Below the pieces are notes generated by a model. The model worked only from the letters and a program-made list of their open reading frames with translations, made no database searches and was not told the DNA's origin. This document shows, piece by piece, positions 53,873-64,000 of a stretch of 64,000 nucleotides of DNA. The stretch is from NCBI GenBank assembly GCA_021234155.1, contig JAJEKV010000020.1, positions 7,920,563 through 7,984,562 on the forward strand, in the 5' to 3' direction. The number at the start of each line of letters is the position of its first letter. Position 1 is the stretch's first letter. The position numbers and the translations under genes are program-made. This stretch comes from Isoetes taiwanensis. Taxonomy: Eukaryota; Streptophyta; Lycopodiopsida; Isoetales; Isoetaceae.

Positions 53873-54450
53873 ACATCACGCTCATTAAGTTTCTCAAAGC
53901 TCTGTTCCCTTAAGAATTTATCCACGCATAAATACCATTCTCTGGGTGCTTGTTTTAGCCCATAAACTGCCCTATTTGGTTTCCATACTGCATTATCTCC
54001 TTTTTCAAAACTTGGAGCATGTCTCATATAGACATCTCCATCAAGTTTTGCATTTAGAAAGGTTGTTTTCACGTCCATGTGGTGCATTTCTAAATTCAGG
54101 CATTTGCAATGCTTAACAGAAGTCTAATACTTATCAATTTAACTATGGGAGAATATGTTTCCTCATAGTCTCTCCCTTTTTTCTGTGTATACTCTTGAGC
54201 CACTAGTCTGGCTTTATATTTCTTACTTCCATCTGCACAATCTTGATTTTATATATCCACTTGCTCCCAATAATGTTTTGTCCTGTAGGTTCTTGTCACT
54301 AGATCATAAGTATGAGTAGACTTGAATGAATCTAGTTCCTCATTCATAGCATCCATCCACTTAATTTTGTCTGCTGAGGTTAAGACCTCCTCAAATGACT
54401 GTGGCACCACTTTATCATCCATAATTGCCAAAATTTGATCAATGTCATGT
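53873..54450 (-). pseudogene. Inverted copia element: RT fragment
   Basis: Minus-strand pieces: PQSFEEVLTSADKIKWMDAM, then HHMDVKTTFLNAKLDGDVYM (motif A region) and AVYGLKQAPREWYLCVDKFL. Several stops separate them, and the RT ends before the YVDD box, where the LINE tail lies. Confidence 0.8.
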
Positions 54451-54522
54451 TGATCAAGATTTGCTCTAATTTTTCCAATCTCAGGCCTTTACCTCCTCCT
54501 GTTCTGCCATATACTTCATTGT

Positions 54523-55936
54523 TTACATTTGCTTCATCAAATAGCTTTCAACTTGAGTTTTCCTTCTTCCATGGCTTGTAGGTAAATTATGTTCAGCAGA
54601 GAATGATTCGACCTGATCATATTCACTGTTACTGGTTTTGTCATGCCTCAGATCATCATCAACATTTTCTTCTCCCTCACCATTATTTGAGTCTAGATCC
54701 ACCTCATGATATTTATCATTCTTACTTTCAATTTTTGAAGCCTCTTTTCCAACTGTTTCTCTCTTTCCTGTATCCTTTGAATATCTGTCTTTATACAGTG
54801 TCCCTTCATCAAAGACTACGTCCCTGCTAATAATAATCTTCCTATTTTTTTGGAACAAAAATTCTATATACTTTGGTCTCTTCATCATAACCTACTAAGA
54901 AGCCAACTTAACCTTTATTATCCAATTTCTTTCTCAATTCATCTGGTATATGAAAATAAACTCAGGCAACCATAGCTTTTAAACCTGTCATAATTCAAAT
55001 CCATTTTGTTGTTCAACCAAAGCAAATCAGGAATGTTACCTTTTAGGCCTGAAGAGGGCAACTTGTTTTGTATAAGAATTGCTGCTTTCAAGGCCTCCTC
55101 CCAAACAAAATTTGGCAGTTCACTTTTCTTAATCATCGATCTAACTGCATTCATTATTGTCCTATTTTTCCTTTCTGCCACACTATTTTGCTGAGGACTA
55201 TATCTGCATGTTAATTGCCTTTTTATTCCATTAGAAATGCAAAAATGTTTGAACTTACTTGATAGATATTCTCCACCCCTGTTTGGTCTAATGCATTTCA
55301 GTTTCATGCCAGCTTCTCTCTCCATTTCAAGAACATATTGTTTGAAGGCAGTTAAGGCTTGTGATTTTTGTGTCAAACAATAGCATTTGCACTTCCTACT
55401 ATAATCATCAATAAAAGATATAAAATATCTTTTGTTTGTTATTCTCTTTACATTCAGGGGTCCACACAAATCAATATGTACCAATATTTCTAAGGTAATC
55501 TTGTAATCTTTCAGAGCATGCATCCTTCACACAAAAATTTCTTCGCCTTCATATTTTTGCAGTTAATACAACCTTTCTTGACTAAAGAGTTCAGATTATT
55601 GCAATGTGTATGTGCAAGCCTGTTGTGCCATAATGTAAAATCAGTTTCTGCCACTGTGTTAATACTATCATGAGCCATGTCATCCAATTGAAAAAGATTA
55701 CCAATTCTTTTTGCATATAAATTTGTTTCATTTCCAGATAAAATCTTGTATACATCAGAGTAAAAACTGACTCTATAACCTAGACCTACAAGTTGACTAA
55801 CTGAAATGAGATTTTTGACAAGAGTAGATACACAAAGTACATTCTCAATGTCTACAATTTTTCCATTTAAGTCTACTAGCTGCAACAATCCTTTGCTTTC
55901 AATGTGATGTATGCACCAATAGAGCTGCCTCCACAT
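54523..55936 (-). pseudogene. Inverted copia element: pre-integrase and integrase
   Basis: Minus strand: VLCVSTLVKNLISVSQLVGL, LWHNRLAHTHCNNLNSL and FLCEGCML (zinc part), then FISFIDDYSRKCKCY (first Asp), IRPNRGGEYLSS, where the second catalytic Asp (usually SDRGGE) is Asn, and QQNSVAERKNRT (Glu). The C-terminal linker continues to 54523. The protease between zinc knuckle and pre-integrase is missing, apparently deleted at about 55900. Confidence 0.82.
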
Positions 55937-56090
55937 CCCCTAGGAGCAGAAGATCTTCCTCCTCTTCCACTTACACCTCTTCCTTTCTCTTTTAAAAAAT
56001 CTTTTGGTGTTGGACATTTGGTAGCCAAGTGTTTTCTTCCCTCACATGTAAAGCAATTGAATTCTTTATTTAACTTAGGACAACTATTTC
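55876..56090 (-). pseudogene. Inverted copia element: second zinc knuckle and Gly/Arg linker
   Basis: Minus strand: FNCFTCEGRKHLATKCP (CX2CX4HX4C) followed by GRGVSGRGGRSSAPRG. The upstream half of the gag continues at 57064 after the LINE insertion. Confidence 0.75.
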
Positions 56091-57063
56091 CATTGACGCA
56101 ACGTCGGTGGCGAGTAGCAGGTGTGCTCACGGTATCTGCATGGTATAACGAGACAAGATTGTTGACGTGGAATGAGTTCAAATTGAAGTTCCTTCTCCTT
56201 CGTTGGGACCGGGGCATTTGGGAAAAAGTAGCTGCTACACTTCCTCCACACCCACAAGACGTGGCTCCCCAACTCTGGGTGGTTCATGGCAGTGTTAAGG
56301 AGGAGCACCTGGTGCACTCGATGTATGTGGTCCTGCTTCGTCCTGAGGTGTTGCCTCCATCGCCAAAGTGGCCTTTAGTTATCCCCGAGCCTCATCATAA
56401 AGCAGTCTGACGATGGGTATGGGATAAATTGCTTCATCCTAAGCTATCCATTTTATGGTGGCAGATCACTCATAGATGCGTGCGGGTAAACATTGTTGTT
56501 CATCGATTTCGTCCAGAAGTCTCTGTGATCTGCCCTCTTTGCACGCAGAGGGATGAGACAATTGAGCACTGCTTTTTCTTGTGTCACCATGTTCAACTTG
56601 CTTGGCAGTGGCTTCTGAGTCTTTTCCATTGTGACTTGAATAGTCAGCAGGTCCTATTGTCAGTCTATTCTAGTTCTTGGGACAAGTTGGCAAAGAGGGC
56701 TTTCCACTTAGCATATGCTTGGATCATCTGGTCCATCTGGTCATCTGGTCTCCTCATCTTGAAGGGACAGCTTTTTTCATATACGCAAGTGCTTAGCGAT
56801 GCCCGTAGTCGCATTGTGAAGGCGTACAAGTGTTCTTCCTTAAAGGATGACATCAAGGTCATTTGGGAGCAATATCTTCAGATTCACACCTACTCATAGC
56901 AAACAGTTGTGCTCATGGTGATCTGTGTTCTCTGCCTTTCTATGTTATGTATGTGGTGGGTAGTGTTGCTCTAGTGGATATCTTCTCCACTGGGTTTTGA
57001 GTCCCCCATGTACTCTTTGTATTCTTTGAGTAATAAAGGTCCACGTTCATCAAAAAAAAAAAA
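56091..57063 (+). mobile_element. L1-type LINE 3' end inserted into the inverted copia, with TSD
   Basis: Frames read RRWRVAGVLTVSAWYN, LTWNEFKLKFLLLRWDRGIW and, after a stop at about 56409, WVWDKLLHPKLSILWWQITH, CPLCTQRDETIEHCFFLCHH (zf-RVT) and IIWSIWSSGLLILKG, ending IHTYS-stop at 56899. A 3' UTR with AATAAA (near 57033) and an A run follow. AACTATTTC precedes it (56082-56090) and is repeated after the A tail (57064-57072), a target duplication that proves insertion by target-primed reverse transcription. Confidence 0.9.
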
Positions 57064-57780
57064 AACTATTTCTGAAGTGTCCATGCTCATGACAGTATAA
57101 ACAAGTTCCCTTTTCTTTCTTTCCTTTGCCCTTTTTGCCAGCAAATAGAATTTCAGCATAGGCATCATCATCTTACTTCATTACCTTTTTCTATTCTATT
57201 TCAGTTTTGAGAATGCCTTCTGCATCCTCCCTAGTCTTAGCAACATTCCTGATAAATAAGGAAAGGTGCTCATTTTCAACTACAGACCTAGCAATGGCCA
57301 GCACTTGGTACCCATCAGTTAGGTTTCCTGCACCACCTAAGTCTGCTATGTGATGAAGACTTTCCTCAAAATGTTTTAAAAGAAAAATCCATATTTCTCT
57401 TGCATTCATATTTCTTAGCTTCAATCTAATGGTGGGACTGACCTTTGAGGTGATGATCCCTTGAGATTCTTTCAGTTTTGCAAATAAGCTTCTCCCTGCT
57501 GCACCACCTGCTGTGATGGTCTCAGATGTTCCTCCAGAGGGTGCATCTCCAGAGCTTATCTCTGCAACATTAGTATTAGTATTAGTATTAGATATACCTC
57601 CAGTTCCAGATCTTGTTGTAGTACTCATTGCAAACTGATCTGTGAAGTTGGATCAACAAGATCCCACTGGTCCTCTACTTTCAAAATATGTTTAATGGCG
57701 TCCTTCCATACCTGAAATCCAGGTCCTCCCTGATACACATCAACAGTGCCAAGCAACCCCGCTCCAAACCTGCTAGACAT
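57064..57780 (-). pseudogene. Inverted copia element: gag
   Basis: Minus strand: starts MSSRFGAGLLGTVDVYQGGP at 57780, close to the nested copia's gag start; a stop follows SLQ near 57630. It continues ESQGIITSKVSPTIRLKLRN, DGYQVLAIARSVVENEHLSL and the first zinc knuckle (CLYCHEHGHF) at about 57100. It is related to, but clearly diverged from, the element at 32293. Confidence 0.8.
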
Positions 57781-57793
57781 GGCTCTGATACCA
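57781..57793 (-). promoter_or_regulatory. Primer binding site of the inverted copia
   Basis: Minus strand TGGTATCAGAGCC, one base from the gag ATG, exactly the usual plant tRNA-iMet site. The LTR must lie on the higher-coordinate side, beginning (plus strand) TGTTGGTTATT at 57796. Confidence 0.85.
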
Positions 57794-57795
57794 AA

Positions 57796-58421
57796 TGTTG
57801 GTTATTAGAGACAATGATAACAATATAACTGCTGCACTTGGTCCTTTTAGTTTAAATCAATCACCTTTCTTCACAATTTTCTAGTGTCACACAACAATGA
57901 ATAAACTCTAGCTATCTATGCAAGAACCATTGACCATTTCATATCATTCATTGTAATAAAGAAATACTATTAAAAATGATCGATGAGATCACTGTAGCAA
58001 CAAGTATTGAACTAATAGTTGTATTAGATCAATCTGATCGTTCTCAAACCTGATATCTGGCCCGTGCCAAATGAACACAAGTTTTCGCACTATATCCTCC
58101 AATCTTCGACAGTTAAGGATCAATTCACGGCCGCTAGAATGTCTTGCCATATTTGAATAAAAGTTTCGCTCCAATTCTTTTGGTTTTGATGCCATCTCAA
58201 TACATTAAATTTAGCAATATTTGATCTTGAGCATTTAACTATTTACTACGCCCCCTTGATGGTTTACTTAGTTAAACAATGGCTCACCATGGTTCTAGAA
58301 GAATAGTATTCTGCATCATCTTGTACAATCTGACCTGTATACCCTATGCATGTATGCTCATTGTACAGTATGAGATGATATTCCAACAATTCCAAAGGAA
58401 ACTCTTGATCATAACAAGCAT
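57796..58421 (-). repeat. 5' LTR of the inverted copia (outer edge unresolved) and flank
   Basis: The inner LTR edge is at 57796. Because the partner LTR is missing, the outer edge cannot be set. A 68-codon minus frame (57989-58195, LERNFYSNMARHSSGRELIL) may be chance or a captured piece. Confidence 0.5.
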
Positions 58422-59566
58422 ATGCTTAAAGGAAAAAATCCAATGTACACGAACAGAACTGACCTGCACTCCACTCTTAATTATATATTAAGAGACTTTA
58501 GTAAAAATTCAAACCTAGAGGATCAGAAAACGCAAACGCTGGCTCCGCCAAGTCACAAACCCTACTCTACGCCTGGCCACAATCAGGCAAATACTGCACT
58601 AATCCTTAAGGCTAGAAAGACCAAGTACATTGCGGTCCATCAACAGGAAATGTTCTTCCTCCTGGAGCATCATCCCAGGACCTTCTGGCAAAGAGTGCTC
58701 AGGAGGCAAGTGCCGCCCATAGGAAACATCACCCCTGAGCAATGGGGCCAATACCTATAGCAGCTCTACAATCTTGAAGGTGCACATACAGCATTACCGG
58801 GGCGCCTCGAGAAAAGTTGTGGACAAGATTGCAATAGCTTGAGGTCCCTGCAGAATTACAGAACGCGGTATACAGGTTATATGAGACATGCTCAGGCCGT
58901 CTTCGAGAGCCGCATCGGGTCTGTCAGGGATGCCCCCTCTCTCCCACATCGTTTGGCCTGTACATTGATCAGTTGGAGAGATGGCTTGCTGACAATGGAG
59001 GCAATGGAGCTCAACTTCTACACCAGATCACCTGATAGCTGATCTATGCTGATGATGTGGACTTTCTGGCTCACACTCAGGAGGATATGCAATGCTATCT
59101 CGATGCCTTGGACACATTTTTCCAGACGACTGACATGTGCGTCAACTTGGCGAAGACCAAGGTGGTCCTCAACGCCAACCAAGGGCCCCAACCCTCACTT
59201 ATCGTAACCAAACTGTCGAAGTGGTATCCACTTACAAATGTTTGGGGGGTGGAGTTCCCGTCTGGTATGAACTGGGACAATTCCATCCGGTTACGAGCCG
59301 CAGCAGGTTGTAAGGCACTCTATGCAATGCAGAACAACAGCCACAAGATGGAGATGTATGCCTGGGCCCACCAATCACACCTATTCAAGGTACTAGTGGA
59401 ACATGTGCTTTTGTATGAGGTCAAGGTCTGGGGCACAGTAGTTTCCCTCGCCACTTGGAATGACTTGAAGCAGATGCAGAAAGCTTTCTTGGCACGGGCC
59501 CTGGGGGTAAAGTCCACAATTCCATACCAGATACTATTGCAGGAGATAGGCTTCTTGCCTTTTTAG
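58422..59566 (+). pseudogene. CCTT-family LINE ORF2 fragment with internal deletion
   Basis: Pieces in order: FLLEHHPRTFWQRVLRRQVP and GNITPEQWGQYL (pre-RT region, cf. KRQVAGNVSVEQW in the copy at 40852), then, after a large loss of RT fingers and palm, FGLYIDQLERWLADN in shifted frame, LIYADDVDFLAHTQEDMQCY (YADD box, about 59040-59100), VNLAKTKVVLN and VLLYEVKVWG, ending GFLPF. Stops and frameshifts at about 58758 and 59038. It belongs to the same family as 40852-43088. Confidence 0.75.
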
Positions 59567-60566
59567 AGGGGGCCCCATAACAGACACATCATCTACTTCC
59601 AGATATTTAATTTATAACTGTGCTATTTGTAGCTCGTGAATATATTACACTGAAGGAAAATTTACTAAAATACTCTTATTGTTTGCTAAAAAACCTGTTC
59701 CTCAATCAGGGACATTTCGATTAGCTTTCCAACAAGTATAATATTATCTGATTGTAATATCGGAGCATTAAGTTATGACATATTTTGTTCTTAAAACTTT
59801 AAGAAATTCAAGATAACATAGCTTTACATCAGCAACTTCAACTTAGGTCATCTTTAACTTACTAGAAAACTCTCATCATTGTCTCCAATTCGTTTGAAAG
59901 GCATGTTTGCATTTGGATTATCATAAAAAAAATTATTACCATTTTTATCAAAACACCCTGATTGAAGTGCAATTTGGCAATTTTAGCAAACAATACGGGT
60001 ATTTTGATAATTTTCTCTATACTGAATCTTAATATGTAACTTTATTAATTTGTTGAAGAAATAGATTAAAGGTCCCGACCATCTTTGGGAGTTCTATGGC
60101 TCCTTTTAGGTCAGAACAAGCTAGTAGATAGATTCTCGCTCGACAACTCGCATGAAACAACAACATTCTATAGATAGGCTTTTCATTCATCTCAGCAGTT
60201 TGACTACAATGGTATAGAGTGGGTAGCTGCACATAGCAAACTACCTAAAAAATCAAAAAACATAGGAAATATCCAGTTATAATACATGGACCTTAAAAAT
60301 AAATTTGTTTACTACAAATGTTGGTAAGTGTAACTGCCGAATGCTTATCATCGGAATTAAAAAATCTCGCCCTTTCGAGTTTTGAAGGAAAAACCCTAGC
60401 GATAAACCCTCGGTAAAGGGCTTGGACAAATGCAAGGCTATTAAATGTTTCCATAAAAAAACCCATGCTCCAAGGAGAAAACCGATATCGCGCATCACCT
60501 CCTGCACCTGCACATCACCAACACTAAAACACAAGAGTGAAAAAAAAAAACTTCGAAATGGGAGGG
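59567..60566. other. Intergenic, nothing recognised
   Basis: AT-rich. A minus frame at 60277-60534 (VGDVQVQEVMRDIGFLLGAW) with AACCCTAGCG-like sequence nearby may be the beginning of a lost exon, but no family is recognised. Confidence 0.4.
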
Positions 60567-61187
60567 GTTTTTTTTTTTTTTTTTTGAGTGAATGGGGTTT
60601 TTTTCATTAATTATAGAAAAAGGTACAGCATAGTGAGTGAACCTTTATAGATAGGCTACTCATAATAATAAAAACTATCAAATGAACACAAGTGAAATAG
60701 GTGCTGCTGTAAGCACATAATAATAGTAATGTAATGTGCAGAATAGTAACAAAAAAAAAGAGTGAACTGAAAACGTAAGATGAGAAATATCTTTGTCTTT
60801 GCCTCTAAGTGTGTAAGCGATAAGTGAACAATTCTATGCAGAGAAAAGTAAATGTCAATAAGTCAGAGAAGTTATATGCAAGTCCGCTTCAAGCCGGTGG
60901 GTCTTTGGTCAACGATTTGGAAGGGTAGGATGGTTTGTGTGAAAGTGATATGTGTGTAGGAAGTCATAGTGAGCTCGAAAGTTTGGTTGAAGTATAAGGG
61001 TTCTGCCATTTCCCCAGTTTAGCTCAGTGATCAACCTGTCAGCATTGGTAGTTGACATCAGAATTATTAGAGTGCCATATGCATCTGCCAGTCCCCTATG
61101 ATGGTAGTAGCATTCCCTGTAATACTCAAACTGCTGATTTGTCATTCTTCTACTGTTACTCTCCATAAACCACCAGATCTCGTGCAT
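60567..61187 (-). mobile_element. LINE 3' end with the unnamed C-terminal domain
   Basis: The minus strand ends in an A tail (poly-T 60567-60585). The frame 61187-60909 reads NQQFEYYRECYYHHRGLADA, GTLIILMST and QPNFRAHYDFLHTYHFH, a clear relative of the domain at 48656-49081. Nothing of the zf-RVT part is left. Confidence 0.65.
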
Positions 61188-61417
61188 AAGGTATGTGCTT
61201 CTGCATAAGGTTTGTGCTCAGGCGTGCCATGCCACAAAACCTCGAAAAGCGAGGGGCTGCTCACGCATGCCATGCGACAATTTTAACAAACAACATTATA
61301 TAATTAACAAAATTAAGGGAGGGAGGGTGGGAAACAAAGAAAAACTGTTGAGAGATGAGAAAGCGCCGATGAGAAGCCGACGAAGAACTCTGCAATAAAT
61401 AGCGATCTCTTAACCGG

Positions 61418-62450
61418 ATGAGTGGCCCAAAAATGCATGTGATTAAGTGCTCTCCGTATGAGTTGCATGAAGAGCTCGATTCTGAGGAACTCTCCATTTT
61501 CGTCTATTTTTTCTACCTATTCTTTCTTTGCTTTTTCATCCACCTATTTTGTGTTAAGCTTCTCTTTTTCCAAATTTGCCACAAGAGCCCCTTTTTCGGC
61601 CATCTATATCTTTGGGATATGGCATGCTTATTCTTTCCACATTCTTTCTTGGAGTTTTTTCTTTTCTTGGGGCGTCACCTCGAGCCTCTTCTCATAAGCA
61701 TAAACGCAAGTATATTGCTAAAAGACAGTCGTCCATCCCTGTTAAGAAGCATCGTGTTAAGAAGCATTGTGCATCAGCTACTCCTTTCGTTTTTTCTCCA
61801 AGTTCCCCGTCTGATTTGCCTAATTGTGCTCCATTTTCTTTTTTTTTTTTTTTTTATTTAAGGCTATGCATATGTATATTTATATAGAGAAAATGAGTAC
61901 AAAAAGTTTGAGAAATTTGTGCTCCATTTTTTTCGATGTTAAAAACTCCAATCTGCTCTTACAAAGTTCTTTATCTAGTCAATCTCATATTAATGAGAGG
62001 ATTGGGGCCTTGAGGTTGGAGATTCAAGAACGCACTTCTCGTGTTGTACCTACTTTTAAGAATGATCCAATTAGATACCAGTACGAGTTCTTGTCCTCTA
62101 TGCAACACCGCTTTAACGATTTATATCCTCGCATGTCCGCACTGAGCCCTTTGATTCTTAATGATGTTCTTACAATTATGGAAGGGGGTAAGACGTCTGT
62201 TGCCCGACATATGAAGTTTTTGATTGTTGCAAACAGGATGGGCTATGAGATAGCTCTTGATTTTGACAACCATATTTTTCTTCTTATCTCCGTTGATGAA
62301 GCACGACATCTCAAACTTGCTCGCCAGCGATGACCTAGTTTATCTTAATTAGTTAAGTTGCACCTTTTGTGGGCATGGTACTCATTATATTGACCCTTGT
62401 TCTGCCTCATTGGGGCAGGGGTTCCTTCCACGACTCATTGCTTAATTTCG
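61418..62450 (+). pseudogene. LINE ORF1-like (gag-like) region with a CCHC knuckle
   Basis: Basic stretch SHKHKRKYIAKRQSSIPVKK and SSPSDLPNC (about 61690-61830), an interruption by a T run, then a 169-codon frame ending 62333 with LRNLCSIFFDVKNSNL, FKNDPIRYQYEFLSSMQHRF and MKFLIVANRMGYEIAL. After a frame change a CX2CX4HX4C knuckle CTFCGHGTHYIDPC follows (62359-62400). The layout (basic part, unknown middle, one knuckle) suits ORF1 of a plant LINE, but I do not recognise the middle domain. Confidence 0.45.
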
Positions 62451-63660
62451 TTTTTTATCCATATATTTTCTGCCTCGAGGGGCTAAGTATTGATTTTTTG
62501 CATTATTCTTTATTTATTATATTTTTGACAACCGATGTTTTTTGTTGTTTTTTGCACTACTTCTTTAAGTTGCTTCATATTGTCTTTTGTATATGATTTA
62601 TAGTGCTTAGCATAGCTTCTTCAAATTTCTGTCTCTTTGTATATAGTCATTAACTTTCTTATTCATGGTTGGTATCTTGTGCTTTGCATTTTTATGTTTC
62701 ATTTTATGTGGTGCTTTTGTAGCTCGCGGGATTTTTCACTTGTTGTGCTTGTCTATCAACTCTGGCTTTGTATCTCCTTTCTTGTCACATTTGAGCATTA
62801 TCGACGTAGTAGATGTATTCGTTTTTAGGATCTTTGAGCATCGTGATATGCACTATAGTTTTCTCGTTTTCTAGATTTTAATGGTGGAGTGTTCCTCTTC
62901 TGTCGGCCATATCATTTGTTGTTGTATAGAGTCTTCGAAGAATGCAATGGTTCTATGCCATCATAGAACCATCATTCTTGGGAATACATCATCATATTTT
63001 GGACCTTTTTTGAGAGCTTTTTTACAATCATTTTATAAATTGTTCCATTTCCTTACTTTCTATATCGGCCTTCTCTTTGAGTGTTCCGTCTTCTTTGCTC
63101 CCTTATCTCTACTTTTCGCACCCTCCCAACCCTGTTATTGGTTTTGTATGATCATTGTGCTTGTGATAATTGATTGGATTTTATTTTTCAGGTTTTCTTG
63201 TGTGAAAACATTGAATTAGTCTTTTGGGGCTTTGGCATTGCGGTCTTTTCATTTTTTGGCATGTTTGGTGTTGACGGTGCACATGCAACCTGATGGCGCA
63301 TGGAGATTTTTCGACTTATTGCTTCTAGTTTGGATCTCAACATTATCAATTATATCGCTCTTAGTCCATTTTTTATCCTCATGGTTTTCCCCGAAAACCT
63401 GAAAAGGTGAGGTTTTTAGTCCAGTTGATAAGATTTCGGACTTCGAGTTTGTGCGGCGTTACTTTTTCTTTTATAAGACCTCTGGTGATTGTCTAGTTTC
63501 GGGGTTTTAAGAGGTGTTTTACATATGTTTTGGCCATCCATTATTAGTACTCTATTGTTGTACTTGTTTTTTAAAACATTCAATAAGAAAGCCACTTCAG
63601 CTTGGCCATGTTATTTGTTGTTGTACCCAAGAATGTCATAGCGGCCAAATTTGCTAACTG
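62451..63660 (+). repeat. T-rich dispersed repeat, second copy
   Basis: 62575-63660 matches 20979-22078. It has about 65 extra bases near 63390-63450 and lacks the TATTC tail insertion of the other copy. It links the ORF1-like part to the LINE 3' tail. Confidence 0.8.
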
Positions 63661-63905
63661 GAAGGAGTGTGCATATCTTCAGCATGTACAAGATAGAATT
63701 GCTAAGGCTTACCATTGCTCTTTGCTTGATCCTGCCAAGCGGCAGTTGATATTTGAGAATTATTTGAATGTGCTCTCTTATGCATATGCTGACGGTCTTA
63801 CTTAGTGGATTGTGATTATCTTCTCAGATTTTAATCCTGCCTGTGCATTGTACCTGTTTTTTGGTTAGGATTTTCAATAAAATTTGTCATCCTTAAAAAA
63901 ATAAA
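63661..63905 (+). mobile_element. LINE 3' tail (C-terminal codons, poly(A) signal, A-rich tail)
   Basis: The frame reads HVQDRIAKAYHCSLLDPAKR and LIFENYLNVLSYAYADG, like the ends at 4380-4478 and 56810-56899. Then come AATAAA (63877-63882) and an AAAATA-rich tail. Confidence 0.7.
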
Positions 63906-64000
63906 ATAAAATGAAGACACAACTACCCGTTCATGTTCAAATTTTTTCTAGACTACATCCAACACAATAAATCACCCATTATGAAGATGCAATTTAATTT

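Overview
The window looks like plant nuclear DNA from a large, repeat-rich genome, possibly a non-flowering land plant. Three host-gene remnants are typical of land plants: a DUF1644 zinc-binding protein, the 5' end of an Hsp70-14/15 (Hsp110-like) gene, and an ORTHRUS/VIM SRA domain. The rest is dominated by Ty1/copia and Ty3/gypsy elements, several LINE families, fold-back DNA and local tandem duplications. No complete, clearly functional ordinary host gene was found.

Layout. 1-478: 3' end of a Ty1/copia element whose LTR cuts the front off a DUF1644 gene (479-1327). 1484-1590: a fold-back sequence abutting a truncated Hsp70 5' end (minus strand). 2057-13578: AT-rich intergenic DNA with LINE pieces, a VIM/ORTHRUS pseudogene (about 8612-9531), a long inverted repeat and many short tandem duplications. 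13633-52204: one Ty3/gypsy element with long LTRs, a tRNA-Gln primer site, gag, protease, an extra RNase H, reverse transcriptase (RT), RNase H and integrase, split by a 25-kb block (20979-45944). 52409-63905: a second copia 5' end, an inverted third copia element carrying a LINE, further LINE fragments, and a possible non-autonomous LINE.

The most interesting content is inside the 25-kb block. On the minus strand lie three head-to-tail copies, two of them partial, of an intron-containing RT gene that is not a usual LTR or LINE polymerase. Its RT has ADITKCYENIPL (motif A), GIPMGFSCSP (motif B) and RYIDDL (motif C). I read it as an rvt-type (cellular, Penelope-related) RT, preceded by about 700 residues of upstream exons that I do not recognise. 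One RT exon (45632-43557) is open for 681 codons from its ATG with all catalytic residues present. The other copies are broken by a young copia element (32293-37444, TSD GTCTC), a LINE (40852-43088) and a 4.08-kb terminal-inverted-repeat element (26657-30736) that holds six hairpin modules of almost constant length (66-68 bp).

The block sits inside the gypsy integrase gene and is flanked by a 1.25-kb direct duplication of gypsy sequence (19724-20978 and 45946-47202). Its left edge is a T-rich repeat found again at 62575-63660. This suggests a patchwork insertion or repair event rather than simple transposition. Gene calls rest on reading protein motifs by eye; splice sites and most element edges are inferred.
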